A program made the position numbers and the translations under genes. The notes beneath the pieces are model-generated. The model did not search any database, was not told the origin of the DNA, and was given only the letters and a program-made list of their open reading frames with translations. From JBBDMC01 sp963775235 (lineage in GTDB: Bacteria; Pseudomonadota; Alphaproteobacteria; Rhizobiales; Kaistiaceae): a stretch of DNA of 64,000 bases. The DNA is taken from NCBI GenBank assembly GCA_963775235.1, contig CAVZHY010000007.1, forward strand, positions 1-64,000, in the 5' to 3' direction. Numbering within the stretch: position 1 is the stretch's first letter; the number at the start of each line of letters is the position of its first letter. Shown here piece by piece: positions 51,174-59,359 of this stretch.

Positions 51174-51911
51174 ATGCGCCGCCTGCTTTGGCCGGCGGTG
51201 GCTACGGCGTTGAGCCTCGCGATCCTGGTTTCACTTGGCGTCTGGCAAATTCACCGGCTTGGCTGGAAAGAGGCATTGATCGCGCGGGTGGAGGCGGGGC
51301 TTTCCGCCGCGCCGATACCGGCGCCCGGTCCGGATGCCTGGCCGACCCTTGACCTCGGCAACCTTGAGTATCGGCCGGTTACCATCACCGGCCACTACCT
51401 CAACGACGAGGAGATTTTCGTCAACGAGACGCTGACTGAGCCGCAGGGCAGGGTAGGCGGCTACGGCTTCTTCGTCATGACGCCGTTCATGGCGGATGCC
51501 GGGTGGATCGTGTACGTCAACCGCGGCTTCGTCCCGCGCGATCGCAAGGACCCGGCCACGCGTGCCGGCAGCCGCATCGAGGGCGAGACGACGGTCACCG
51601 GCCCGATCCGCCAGCCGCACGACCGTACCTGGTACATGCCGGCCGATGATATTGCCGGCAACGAGTGGTTCTCGCACGACCCCGCGCTCTATGCCGCCGC
51701 CCAGGGCCACGCCGCCGAGCGCGTCGCACCCTACTATATTGACTCCCGCTTCGACGCCGCGCTTCCCGGCGGCCTGCCGCAGGGCGGCGAAACGATCGTC
51801 TCGTTCCCCAACAACCATCTGGCGTACGCACTGACCTGGTTCGGTCTGGCAACCGGTATCGCGGGGATGTTCGCCGCGTTCGCCTGGCAAACGCTGAGGG
51901 GCGAGGGCTGA
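51174..51911 (+). CDS. SURF1 family cytochrome oxidase biogenesis protein
   Basis: Assists insertion of haem a into subunit I. 245 residues with membrane spans at both ends (LLWPAVATALSLAILVSLGVWQI and TWFGLATGIAGMFAAFAW). The middle shows YRPVTITGHYLNDEEIFV, GYGFFVMTPF, WIVYVNRGFVPRDRKDPATR and SFPNNHLAYALTWFGLATG, all SURF1 hallmarks. Begins 5 bases after the DUF983 stop. Last gene of the oxidase operon. Confidence 0.92.
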   Translation: MRRLLWPAVATALSLAILVSLGVWQIHRLGWKEALIARVEAGLSAAPIPAPGPDAWPTLDLGNLEYRPVTITGHYLNDEEIFVNETLTEPQGRVGGYGFFVMTPFMADAGWIVYVNRGFVPRDRKDPATRAGSRIEGETTVTGPIRQPHDRTWYMPADDIAGNEWFSHDPALYAAAQGHAAERVAPYYIDSRFDAALPGGLPQGGETIVSFPNNHLAYALTWFGLATGIAGMFAAFAWQTLRGEG

Positions 51912-52117
51912 GCGACATCGCGCCACGGCTTCCGGGGCGATCAGACGGCCAGCCTGAAACGGACTGTTACATGATCGGGCACTGCCCGAAACAATAGACT
52001 TACATCGGCGTGATGGTCTCCGCTCGCGTCGCCGGCGCCGCTATTGACGTTGGGGCGACGAATTGCCGTGTCGGACAATCGTCTTGGCGCGGCTCACCAA
52101 AGCCGAAGGAGTCCCAT

Positions 52118-52339
52118 ATGTACCGCAAGGTTCTACTCGCCGCCGCGCTCGCCGTATCGTTTGCAGCCCCCGCCTTCGCCGCGACCTACTACGTCGCGCA
52201 AGACGCCAGCACCCACAAGTGCTCTGTCACCACCACCAAACCTGACGGCACGAAGGTCATGCAGATCGGAACGTCGACCTACTCGACCAAGGCCGCTGCC
52301 ACCAAGGCCATGGGCACCGACACCGCCTGCAAAGCGTAG
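52118..52339 (+). CDS. Small exported protein, unknown function
   Basis: A 73-residue protein starting at ATG 52118 eight bases after GAAGGAG. Signal peptide KVLLAAALAVSFAAPAFA, then about 52 residues: YYVAQDASTHKCSVTTTKPDGTKVMQIGT with two cysteines that could form one disulphide (CSV and TACKA). It resembles short hypothetical proteins found in Hyphomicrobiales; no family name is assigned here. The strong ribosome-binding site suggests real translation. A long palindrome follows 19 bases after the stop. Confidence 0.72.
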   Translation: MYRKVLLAAALAVSFAAPAFAATYYVAQDASTHKCSVTTTKPDGTKVMQIGTSTYSTKAAATKAMGTDTACKA

Positions 52340-52358
52340 TCGCAACCGCGACACCATG

Positions 52359-52392
52359 CCACGCACCGGCCGTCGCGACGGCCGGTGCGTGG
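52359..52392. repeat. Near-continuous 34-base palindrome
   Basis: CCACGCACCGGCCGTC (52359-52374) and its exact complement (52377-52392) are separated by only GC. Sixteen uninterrupted GC-rich base pairs make an extremely stable hairpin. There is no T-run after it, so an ordinary intrinsic terminator is unlikely; it may end or protect the small secreted protein's transcript, or be a protein-binding site before the two-component genes. Confidence 0.85.
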
Positions 52393-52489
52393 AAGCCGGC
52401 GGACTAAATTCCGGCCAAATCCATCGATTACACGTTGGCCATTCCGCCGTGGAGACTGCGCGGGTTCGGCCGCCGCAGGTTGTGCCGCG

Positions 52490-53212
52490 ATGAAGAGCGC
52501 CCCGCAGATCATTGTCGTGGATGACGACCGCGAAATCCGCGAACTGGTCCGCGATTTCTTGTCCAGGCACGGGTTCAGGGTCATGACCGCGGGCGACGCC
52601 AGCGCCATGCGGGCGGCGCTTGGCGCCAATCGCATCGATCTCATCGTGCTCGACGTCATGCTGCCGGGCCAGGACGGGCTGGAGGTGTGCCGCGAGCTGA
52701 GAGCCACCTCGTCGATACCCATCCTGTTCCTCACGGCGATCGGCGAGGAGACGGACCGCATAGTGGGCCTCGAAATGGGCGCCGACGACTATCTCGCCAA
52801 ACCGTTCAACCCGCGCGAACTCCTCGCCCGCGTGCGGGCAGTGCTGCGACGCACGGCCGTCGCCACTCCGATTGATCGCGCGCGCTCAAGCGCCAAACGC
52901 CTGCGGTTCGACGGCTGGGTGCTCGACCTCGGGAGACGCCGACTTGAAGCGCCCGACGGCGTGATCGTCGACTTGACCACTGGCGAGTTCGAGCTCCTGA
53001 TCGCGTTCGCCGAGCATCCTCGGCGGGTGCTGTCGCGCAACCAGTTGATGGATCTCACGCGCGGTCGCGACGCCACGCCTTTTGACCGCAGCATCGACGT
53101 GCAGGTCAGTCGCGTCAGGCGAAAGGTCGAGATGGATCCGCAGTCGCCCTCGATGATCGTCACCGTGCGGGGCGACGGCTACATGTTCACCCCCGAAGTG
53201 GAGGCGGCATGA
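52490..53212 (+). CDS. Response regulator, OmpR/PhoB family
   Basis: DNA-binding regulator of 240 residues. Receiver domain with acidic pocket D11/D12, phospho-acceptor D55 (VLDVMLPGQDG) and Lys in LAKPFNPREL. A winged-helix output domain follows: LTTGEFELLIAFAEHPRRVLSRNQLMDL, DRSIDVQVSRVRRKVE, GDGYMF. The ATG at 52490 is selected because the family starts there; earlier in-frame codons run into the palindrome region. The sensor gene overlaps it by 4 bases. Likely binds near its own promoter, but no operator was found. Confidence 0.92.
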   Translation: MKSAPQIIVVDDDREIRELVRDFLSRHGFRVMTAGDASAMRAALGANRIDLIVLDVMLPGQDGLEVCRELRATSSIPILFLTAIGEETDRIVGLEMGADDYLAKPFNPRELLARVRAVLRRTAVATPIDRARSSAKRLRFDGWVLDLGRRRLEAPDGVIVDLTTGEFELLIAFAEHPRRVLSRNQLMDLTRGRDATPFDRSIDVQVSRVRRKVEMDPQSPSMIVTVRGDGYMFTPEVEAA

Positions 53213-54738
53213 AGCGGTTCCTGCCGGACGGGCTGGCGGCCTGGGCGCTTCTCATCCTGATAAGCGGACTCGTGATCGCCGAAGTGGCGACGCTCGGCGC
53301 CATCCTTCACAAACGCGCCCTCGACGCGCGCATGGGCGGCTTCTTTCACGTCGCCGAGCGGGTGTCTTCTGCAAGCCGGGCGCTGGCCTCCGAACCGGTC
53401 GATCAACGCCAAGCCCTTGCAAAGGCCCTGTCGGCTCCAACCTTCGTCGTCGATGTCAGCGGACGACCAACGGCGGAGAGCGCAAGCGCCACCGACGACC
53501 AGATTGCCGAGCTCGAGAGCATCATGCAGGCGTGGCTCGCCGAAAGCGGGATAACCGAGGTCGACGTCCAGCGCAGCGACGGTCCGTTAGGCGGCGGCAG
53601 CATCGACGACCCCGAAGAGAATACCGGGCCCGTGGCGCGTTTCCTGTCCGAGACGCGGGACCGCTACGCCGACGAAAACGCCTATGTCGTCTCGGTGAAG
53701 CTAAGCGACGCCAGCTGGATAAACTTCACTCTCCCGATGGCGCCGCTGCCGCGCCTGTGGTCGACCGATACGGTAGCGCTCACCGCGCTGGTGATCGGCC
53801 TGGTGCTGATCGCGTCGATCTGGTCATTGCGGCGCTTGACGGCGCCATACCGCGTCCTCGCCGACGCCGCCGAACGCCTCGGTCAGGACATCAACGCGTC
53901 CGGCGTTCCGGAACGCGGCCCGCGCGAACTGCGGGCGGCGGCCCACGCCTTCAACCTGATGCAGGAACGCCTGAAACGGCTGCTCAGCGATCGCGATCAG
54001 TTGGTGGCAGCGATCTCCCACGACCTGCGCACGCCGGCCACACGATTGCGCCTTCGCGCCGAGTACGTTGCCGACGCCGATCAGCGCGCGCGGATGCTGG
54101 CCGACCTTGACGATATCGAGGCCATGACGAGGTCGGTACTCGCCTTTGCTCGTGACAGCGCGCAACCCGAGCGCCGCGAGCCGATCGACGCGATCTCGCT
54201 GCTCGAATTGCTGTGCAGCGACATGCCCAACGTAACGCTCGCGCTCTCGCCCGACCTGCCGGTTCGACTGGCCCTTTGGGCTCAGCCCGTCGGTCTGCGC
54301 CGTTGCATCGCCAACCTCATCGACAACGCCGTCAGGTACGGCAAGCGCGCGCGGGTGTCTCTGAACATGGACTCGGGCTCAATCCGCGTCGTGGTGGACG
54401 ACGACGGTCCCGGGATCCCCAGCAACGAAAGCGAGGCGGTGTTCCGCCCGTTCCATCGACTTGAGAAGTCGCGCAATCGCGGCACGGGCGGCACCGGTCT
54501 TGGGCTGACGATCGCGCGAGCCGTCGCGCGCGGCCACGGTGGCGAGGTGGTACTGACCAACCGGCAGGGTGGCGGTCTCTGCGCTCAGGTCATCCTGCCG
54601 CGCACATCAGCACGGGCGACGGCACAGACGCTCGCGGTTGCCGCGAGGGGATTCCAGCTCAGGCCCTCGTCCAAGCCGGCGCCGGATGGATCGCGCGGGG
54701 GGCTGATCGCCGGGGCGGCGGAAGCGCTGGCCGATTGA
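53209..54738 (+). CDS. Sensor histidine kinase, EnvZ-like
   Basis: 509-residue membrane sensor. A TM segment at the N-terminus (WALLILISGLVIAEVATLGAIL), an extracytoplasmic domain (about residues 35-185), a second TM (TALVIGLVLIASIWSLRRL), a HAMP domain, the H-box with phospho-His271 (AAISHDLRTPATRLRL), then N box NLIDNAVRYG, G1 VDDDGPGIP and G2 GTGGTGLGLTIARAV. A proline/alanine-rich tail of 45 residues extends beyond the kinase. Signal unknown. Cotranslated with the regulator. Confidence 0.92.
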   Translation: MKRFLPDGLAAWALLILISGLVIAEVATLGAILHKRALDARMGGFFHVAERVSSASRALASEPVDQRQALAKALSAPTFVVDVSGRPTAESASATDDQIAELESIMQAWLAESGITEVDVQRSDGPLGGGSIDDPEENTGPVARFLSETRDRYADENAYVVSVKLSDASWINFTLPMAPLPRLWSTDTVALTALVIGLVLIASIWSLRRLTAPYRVLADAAERLGQDINASGVPERGPRELRAAAHAFNLMQERLKRLLSDRDQLVAAISHDLRTPATRLRLRAEYVADADQRARMLADLDDIEAMTRSVLAFARDSAQPERREPIDAISLLELLCSDMPNVTLALSPDLPVRLALWAQPVGLRRCIANLIDNAVRYGKRARVSLNMDSGSIRVVVDDDGPGIPSNESEAVFRPFHRLEKSRNRGTGGTGLGLTIARAVARGHGGEVVLTNRQGGGLCAQVILPRTSARATAQTLAVAARGFQLRPSSKPAPDGSRGGLIAGAAEALAD

Positions 54739-54743
54739 CGGCC

Positions 54744-55355
54744 TCAGGCGTGGCCGGCTTCGCTGGCGAGACGGCTCGGGTCGATGCCGATCAGCGCCAT
54801 GGCCCGGTTGTACTTGCTGTCGAGATCGCCGTCGAAGATCAGGTCGGGAATCGCCGGACAGTGCAGCCAGCCGTTGGCCTGGATTTCGTTTTCGAGCTGG
54901 CCCGGCGCCCAGCCGGCGTAGCCAAGCGCGAGCAGCGCGCGATGGGGACCATCGCCCACCGCGATTGCCTTCAGGATCTCCAGTGTCGCAGTCAGCGAAA
55001 TATTCTCGTCGATCGGCAGCGTCGAGTTCTCGATGAAATAGTCGGCGCTGTGCAGGACAAACCCCCGGCCGGTCTCGACCGGCCCGCCCCGGTGCACCTT
55101 CATGCGTCCGGCCGGGCCCGGCAGGCGGATTTCCTCTCCTTCCGGGATGATGTCCAACTGGACCAGCAGGTCGCGGAACGTGATTTGCGGCGCTGGCTGA
55201 TTGATCATGATGCCCATGGCGCCGTCAGAAGAATGGGCGCAGATGTAGACCACCGTGCGCGAGAAACGGCTGTCCTGCATGCCGGGCATGGCGATGAGGA
55301 AATGACCGTCGAGATAGCCTCGACCGGAAGGCTTGTCACGCGCGTCCGCGACCAT
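54744..55355 (-). CDS. UPF0301/AlgH (YqgE) family protein
   Basis: 203-residue protein of the AlgH family. GYLDGHFLIAMPGMQDSRFSRTVVYICAHSSDGAMGIMINQPAP opens it; the middle is VHRGGPVETGRGFVLHS; the end GYAGWAPGQLENEIQANGWL. The family is widespread and structurally known but its function is not settled; the name comes from an alginate regulator in Pseudomonas. Lies tail to tail with the sensor kinase and divergent from the DsbD-like gene. Confidence 0.93.
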   Translation of the reverse strand: MVADARDKPSGRGYLDGHFLIAMPGMQDSRFSRTVVYICAHSSDGAMGIMINQPAPQITFRDLLVQLDIIPEGEEIRLPGPAGRMKVHRGGPVETGRGFVLHSADYFIENSTLPIDENISLTATLEILKAIAVGDGPHRALLALGYAGWAPGQLENEIQANGWLHCPAIPDLIFDGDLDSKYNRAMALIGIDPSRLASEAGHA

Positions 55356-55485
55356 GACCGAAAGGGTAGCACCGTCTCGTTAAAATGAAACCCACGGGGT
55401 TTGAAAGCTGAGATTCACAGCGGTTTCACGAACAAATGAGGCGAGGTCGACGGCGTCGGCCGACACAGATTAACGATTGCACGCT

Positions 55486-56328
55486 ATGTTGACCACGATG
55501 ACGTTATTTGGCGTTTTAGCGATGCGCGCGGGGCTCGCACTCGCCTGTGTCACGTTCGCTGTGGCACCGGCCGCGGCCGCCGTCGGCAAATGGGCGAGCG
55601 GGACCGAGGCGAAGGTGCGGCTGGTTGCCGCCGGCATCGGCGACGACGGCCGTCTAGCCGCCGGCATCGAGATCACCCTGCCGCCAGGCTGGAAGACATA
55701 TTGGCGCAACCCCGGCGACGCCGGCATTGCTCCGGTCTTTGACTTTTCCGCGTCCAGCAACCTCGGCATCGCCGATGTTAGCTTTCCGCCGCCCCGTCGT
55801 TTCGATGATGGGTATTCGCTCACCAACGTCTATGAGGACTCCGTTTTCCTGCCAATGAGCGCCGAGGTGTCCGATCCGGGCAAGGCGGTCTACCTCTCGG
55901 TCGATGTTCGGCTCGGCGTGTGTCAGGAGGTCTGCGTTCCGGACGAGGTCAAGGCCAGCGTGACTGTCCCGGCCGGCGAAGACGACAAGGACGCGGCCGG
56001 GATGCTGGCGAAGGCGCGCGCCGCGTTGCCCGGGCCGCCGCAGCCCGGCGTGTTCTTCGTCGACGGCGTAACGCGCGACGGCGGCACCGACGAGCGCCCC
56101 GCCTTCCGCTTCGCGTTGACTGCTCCAGATCCGGCCCACACCACCGTCTTCGTCGAGGGTCCTCCCGACTGGTACGCCAGCGCGCCCGTCCCGGACACCG
56201 AGGAGGCGGGCGACTACACCGTGACGTTCGACCGCCTCGTCGCCAAGACCCCGATCGTGGGCGCGCACCTGCGCTTCACCGTCGTCTCCGGCGACCATGC
56301 CATCGAGCAGGCCATAGGCCTCGACTAG
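55486..56328 (+). CDS. DsbD N-terminal-domain-like thiol:disulphide interchange protein
   Basis: 280-residue exported protein with an N-terminal signal (LAMRAGLALACVTFAVAPAAAA). The core corresponds to the DsbD-alpha (DsbC-like) domain: EITLPPGWKTYWRNPGDAGIAPVFDF, FPPPRRFDDGYSLTNVYEDSVFLPM, and the redox cysteines in RLGVCQEVCVP. There is no membrane or thioredoxin part of full DsbD, so another membrane reductase must supply electrons. ATG 55486 chosen over a nearby TTG. Role in periplasmic disulphide reduction is likely but not shown. Confidence 0.82.
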   Translation: MLTTMTLFGVLAMRAGLALACVTFAVAPAAAAVGKWASGTEAKVRLVAAGIGDDGRLAAGIEITLPPGWKTYWRNPGDAGIAPVFDFSASSNLGIADVSFPPPRRFDDGYSLTNVYEDSVFLPMSAEVSDPGKAVYLSVDVRLGVCQEVCVPDEVKASVTVPAGEDDKDAAGMLAKARAALPGPPQPGVFFVDGVTRDGGTDERPAFRFALTAPDPAHTTVFVEGPPDWYASAPVPDTEEAGDYTVTFDRLVAKTPIVGAHLRFTVVSGDHAIEQAIGLD

Positions 56329-56386
56329 CGCGGCCCGGTCCGTTACGTCATCAGCAGGCAACGGAAAATCTCGCGGGAACAGCACG

Positions 56387-56875
56387 ATGATCAAGGTAGG
56401 TGACCGCCTGCCGGAGGGCGCCTTCCGGGTCAAGAACGAAGACGGCTCGGTCAGGGAGGTGACCACCGGCGATCTTTTCGGCGGACAGAAGGTAGTGCTG
56501 GTCGGTGTTCCCGGCGCTTTCACCACCACCTGCCACAATGCACATATTCCCCAGTTCGTCGCCAACGCCGCCGACCTGAAGGCGCGCGGCGTCGATCGCA
56601 TCGTGGTGATGGCCGTCAACGACCATCACGTCATGAAGGTGTGGGGCGAATCCCTCGGCGCCGCCGGGAAGGTCGACTTCGTCGCCGACGGCACCGGTGC
56701 TTACACGCGCGCCCTGGGCCTTGAGGTCGACATGAGCGCCAGCGGTCTCGGCAAACGGATGAAGCGCTTTTCCGCACTGGTCGACGACGGCGTCGTCAAG
56801 GCGCTGAACTTCGAACCCGAAGGCGGCAAGGGCATCCAGGCGACCGGCGCCGCCACTATTCTCGGCCAGCTGTGA
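56387..56875 (+). CDS. Peroxiredoxin, Prx5/AhpE-like
   Basis: 162-residue thiol peroxidase that reduces hydroperoxides. Peroxidatic Cys49 lies in VPGAFTTTCHNAHIPQF (the P-x-x-x-T/S-x-x-C pattern). KVDFVADGTGAYTRALGLEVDMSASGLGKRMKRFSALVDDGVVKALNFEPEGG is typical of the Prx5 subfamily. No signal peptide. Cytoplasmic. Placed between the DsbD-like gene and convergent rnhA, as in relatives. Confidence 0.92.
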   Translation: MIKVGDRLPEGAFRVKNEDGSVREVTTGDLFGGQKVVLVGVPGAFTTTCHNAHIPQFVANAADLKARGVDRIVVMAVNDHHVMKVWGESLGAAGKVDFVADGTGAYTRALGLEVDMSASGLGKRMKRFSALVDDGVVKALNFEPEGGKGIQATGAATILGQL

Positions 56876-56878
56876 ATC

Positions 56879-57367
56879 TCAGCGCCCGTCGCTATCGCCC
56901 AGCGGTCTGACTTTATGCTTCCTCGGCATGAACGGCTTCATGCCTTTGCGCGCGAGTTCATCGGCGCGTTCGTTACCGTCGGTGCCGGCGTGGCCCCTGA
57001 CCCAGTGCCAGGTGATGTCGTGGCGCTCGCGTAGCGCGTCCAGCCGCTGCCAGAGGTCTACGTTCTTCACCGGTTTCTTGTCGGCGGTGCGCCAGCCGTT
57101 GCGTTTCCACTTGGCGATCCAGCCGGTGACGCCGCCCCTCAGGTACTGCGAGTCCGTGTAGAAATCGACGGCACTGGCCTTGCGCAAGGCGGCGAGTGCC
57201 TCGATCGCCGCAGTCAGCTCCATGCGGTTGTTGGTCGTTGCCGCCTCGCCGCCCGAAAGCTCTTTCTCATGCGCATTCCACATCAGGACCGCGCCCCAGC
57301 CGCCGGGCCCGGGGTTGCCCGAGCACGCACCATCGCTCCAGATGGAGACGCGGTCGCCAACCGTCAT
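56879..57367 (-). CDS. rnhA: Ribonuclease HI RnhA
   Basis: Cleaves RNA in RNA-DNA hybrids. The four acidic residues are in SDGACSGNPGPGGWGAVL (Asp), NNRMELTAAIEAL (Glu), FYTDSQYLRGGVTGWI (Asp) and HAGTDGNERADELA (Asp); the WHWVRGHAG loop is standard. 162 residues from ATG 57367. Start overlaps the end of thrB by 4 bases, so the pair is coupled, an arrangement common in alphaproteobacteria. Confidence 0.96.
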   Translation of the reverse strand: MTVGDRVSIWSDGACSGNPGPGGWGAVLMWNAHEKELSGGEAATTNNRMELTAAIEALAALRKASAVDFYTDSQYLRGGVTGWIAKWKRNGWRTADKKPVKNVDLWQRLDALRERHDITWHWVRGHAGTDGNERADELARKGMKPFMPRKHKVRPLGDSDGR

Positions 57368-58328
57368 CGGTCGAGCCCGTAAGCGCCGGCGTCGGCAACG
57401 CTGCGGTGGAAGCGGAGCCGCTTGTAGTAGTCGAGCGGGTCCTTCGGCACCACCAGCGCACCTTCTGGCACTGTCAGCCAGTCGTAGAGCCGGGTGAGCA
57501 GGAATCGCAGCGCCGCCCCGCGGGCGAGCATCGGCAGTGCATCGATCTCGGCACCGGTGAACGGCCTTACGCCGGCGTAGCCCGCCAGCAGCGCCCGCGT
57601 CTTGGTGACGTTCAGTGACACGTCGGGCTCGAAGCACCATGCATTGAGCGCGATCGCCACGTCGTAGGCGAGCATGTCGTTGCAGGCGAAGTAGAAATCG
57701 ATCAGGCCGGAGAGTTCGCCGCCCAGAAAGAAGACGTTGTCGGGGAAGAGGTCGGCGTGAATGATCCCCCCGGCAAGTCGCGCGGCCAGTGCGCCTCGTG
57801 AAAGGCAAGCTCGGCCTCGATCTCGGCTCCGAGGCTGGGTGCGACTTCATCGGTGCGTCCGCGGCAAAGCTCGTAGAGCGGACGCCAGCCATCGACGCCG
57901 AGCGCGTTGAGGCGTGTGAGCCCAAAGCCCTCGCCGGCGACGTGGAGATGGGCCAGCGCGCGCCCGACGGCGCCGCAGTGCTCAGTCCGCGGCCGCCTGA
58001 CCCACAGCCCCGGCAGGAACGTGACGAGCGCGGCCGGCCGCCCGGCAAGACGGTTGAGGGCCTTGCCGGCGCGGTCGTGCACCGGCGTCGGGCAGGTGAG
58101 CCCGCGCCGCGCGAGGTGCTCCATCAGCCCAAGGAAGAAGGGGAGATCGGCCGGATCGACCCGCCTCTCGTAGAGCGTCAGGATGAACTGGCCGACGTCC
58201 GTTGCCAGCAGATAGTTGGAATTCTCGACGCCCTCCGCGATCCCCTTGACCGACAGAACGGTGCCGAGGTCGTAGCCCCCGATGAAGACTTCCAACTCCT
58301 CGTCGGAAAACTCGGTGTAGACCGCCAC
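57364..58328 (-). CDS. thrB: Homoserine kinase ThrB, APH-fold (frameshifted)
   Basis: Phosphorylates homoserine for threonine synthesis; aminoglycoside-phosphotransferase-like fold. AVYTEFSDEELEVFIGGYDLG, GIAEGVENSNYLLATDVGQFILTLYE, LPGLWVRRPRTEHCGAVGRALAHLHVAG and LTRLNALGVDGWRPLYELC are in one frame. It slips in a run of six C (GATCCCCCCGG, about 57768) and resumes as HADLFPDNVFFLGG, then LIDFYFACNDMLAYDVAIALNAWC to the TGA. Adding one base gives 321 residues, the standard length. The catalytic HADLFPDN is intact after correction. Confidence 0.87.
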
Positions 58329-58336
58329 GACGTCGC

Positions 58337-59296
58337 TCAGGCCACGTTGCGGAGAGATCGCGGCAGATTGAATGTCACCGCTTCCTCGGTGTCGGTGATC
58401 ACCTCGACCGAGATGGCGAAACGCTCGGCGAAGGCGTCGATCACCTCCTCGACCAGCACCTCCGGTGCCGAGGCGCCCGCGGTGATACCAACGCGGCGCA
58501 CGTCGCGGAACATCGACCAGTCGAGGTCGGCGGCGCGCTGGACCAGAACCGAAGCCGGGCAGCCGGCGCGCTCGGCGACCTCCCGGAGCCGCTGCGAGTT
58601 GGATGAGTTTGGCGCGCCGATAACCACCATGGCGTCGGCCATGCCAGCCACCCGTTTCACCGCGTTCTGACGGTTGGTGGTCGCGTAACAGATGTCCTCC
58701 TTGTGCGGCGCCACGATCGCGGGGAACCGTTCCCTGAGGACAGCCACAATCGCGGCCGTGTCGTCAACGGAGAGGGTCGTCTGCGTGATGTAGGCGAGCC
58801 GGTCGGGCGATTTCGGCCTGAAGAGACGGGCGTCCGCCTCCGTCTCGATGAGGGTGATCGTGCCGGGCGGCAACTGACCCATGGTGCCGGCCACCTCGGG
58901 ATGTCCGGCGTGGCCGATGAGCACGATCTCGTTACCTTTCCGGAAATGAACCTCGGCCTCGCGGTGGACCTTGGTGACAAGAGGGCAGGTGGCGTCGAGC
59001 TGCAACAGGTGGCGGCGCTCCGCCGCCTGAGGCACCGCCTTGGCAACGCCATGGGCGGAGAAGATCACCGGCTGACCGGTCTCGGGAATCTCGTCCATCT
59101 CCTCCACGAAGACCGCGCCCTTGGCCTTGAGGCTGTCGACCACGTGGCGGTTGTGGACGATCTCGTGGCGCACGTAGACCGGCGGGCCGAATTTTTGCAG
59201 AGCCAGCTCGACGATCTGTATGGCGCGGTCGACGCCGGCGCAGAACCCGCGCGGACTGCACAGCAGGATGTCGAGATGGGGCTTGGCGTCAGGCAT
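58337..59296 (-). CDS. ispH: 4-hydroxy-3-methylbut-2-enyl diphosphate reductase IspH
   Basis: Last enzyme of the MEP pathway; 4Fe-4S reductase. Cysteine ligands are in LLCSPRGFCAGVDRAIQI, QLDATCPLVTKVHREAE and EDICYATTNRQNAVK. Other markers are YVRHEIVHN and GAPNSSNSQRL. The product of 319 residues begins MPDAKPHLDILLCSPRG at ATG 59296; an earlier in-frame start would add a leader unknown in the family. In line with thrB, 8 bases downstream. Confidence 0.95.
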   Translation of the reverse strand: MPDAKPHLDILLCSPRGFCAGVDRAIQIVELALQKFGPPVYVRHEIVHNRHVVDSLKAKGAVFVEEMDEIPETGQPVIFSAHGVAKAVPQAAERRHLLQLDATCPLVTKVHREAEVHFRKGNEIVLIGHAGHPEVAGTMGQLPPGTITLIETEADARLFRPKSPDRLAYITQTTLSVDDTAAIVAVLRERFPAIVAPHKEDICYATTNRQNAVKRVAGMADAMVVIGAPNSSNSQRLREVAERAGCPASVLVQRAADLDWSMFRDVRRVGITAGASAPEVLVEEVIDAFAERFAISVEVITDTEEAVTFNLPRSLRNVA

Positions 59297-59359
59297 TGGC
59301 GGACTAAGCGATTTTGCGGCCGTTGCTGTCAAGAAAAGCCGCACTTGGTTGGGAACCGG

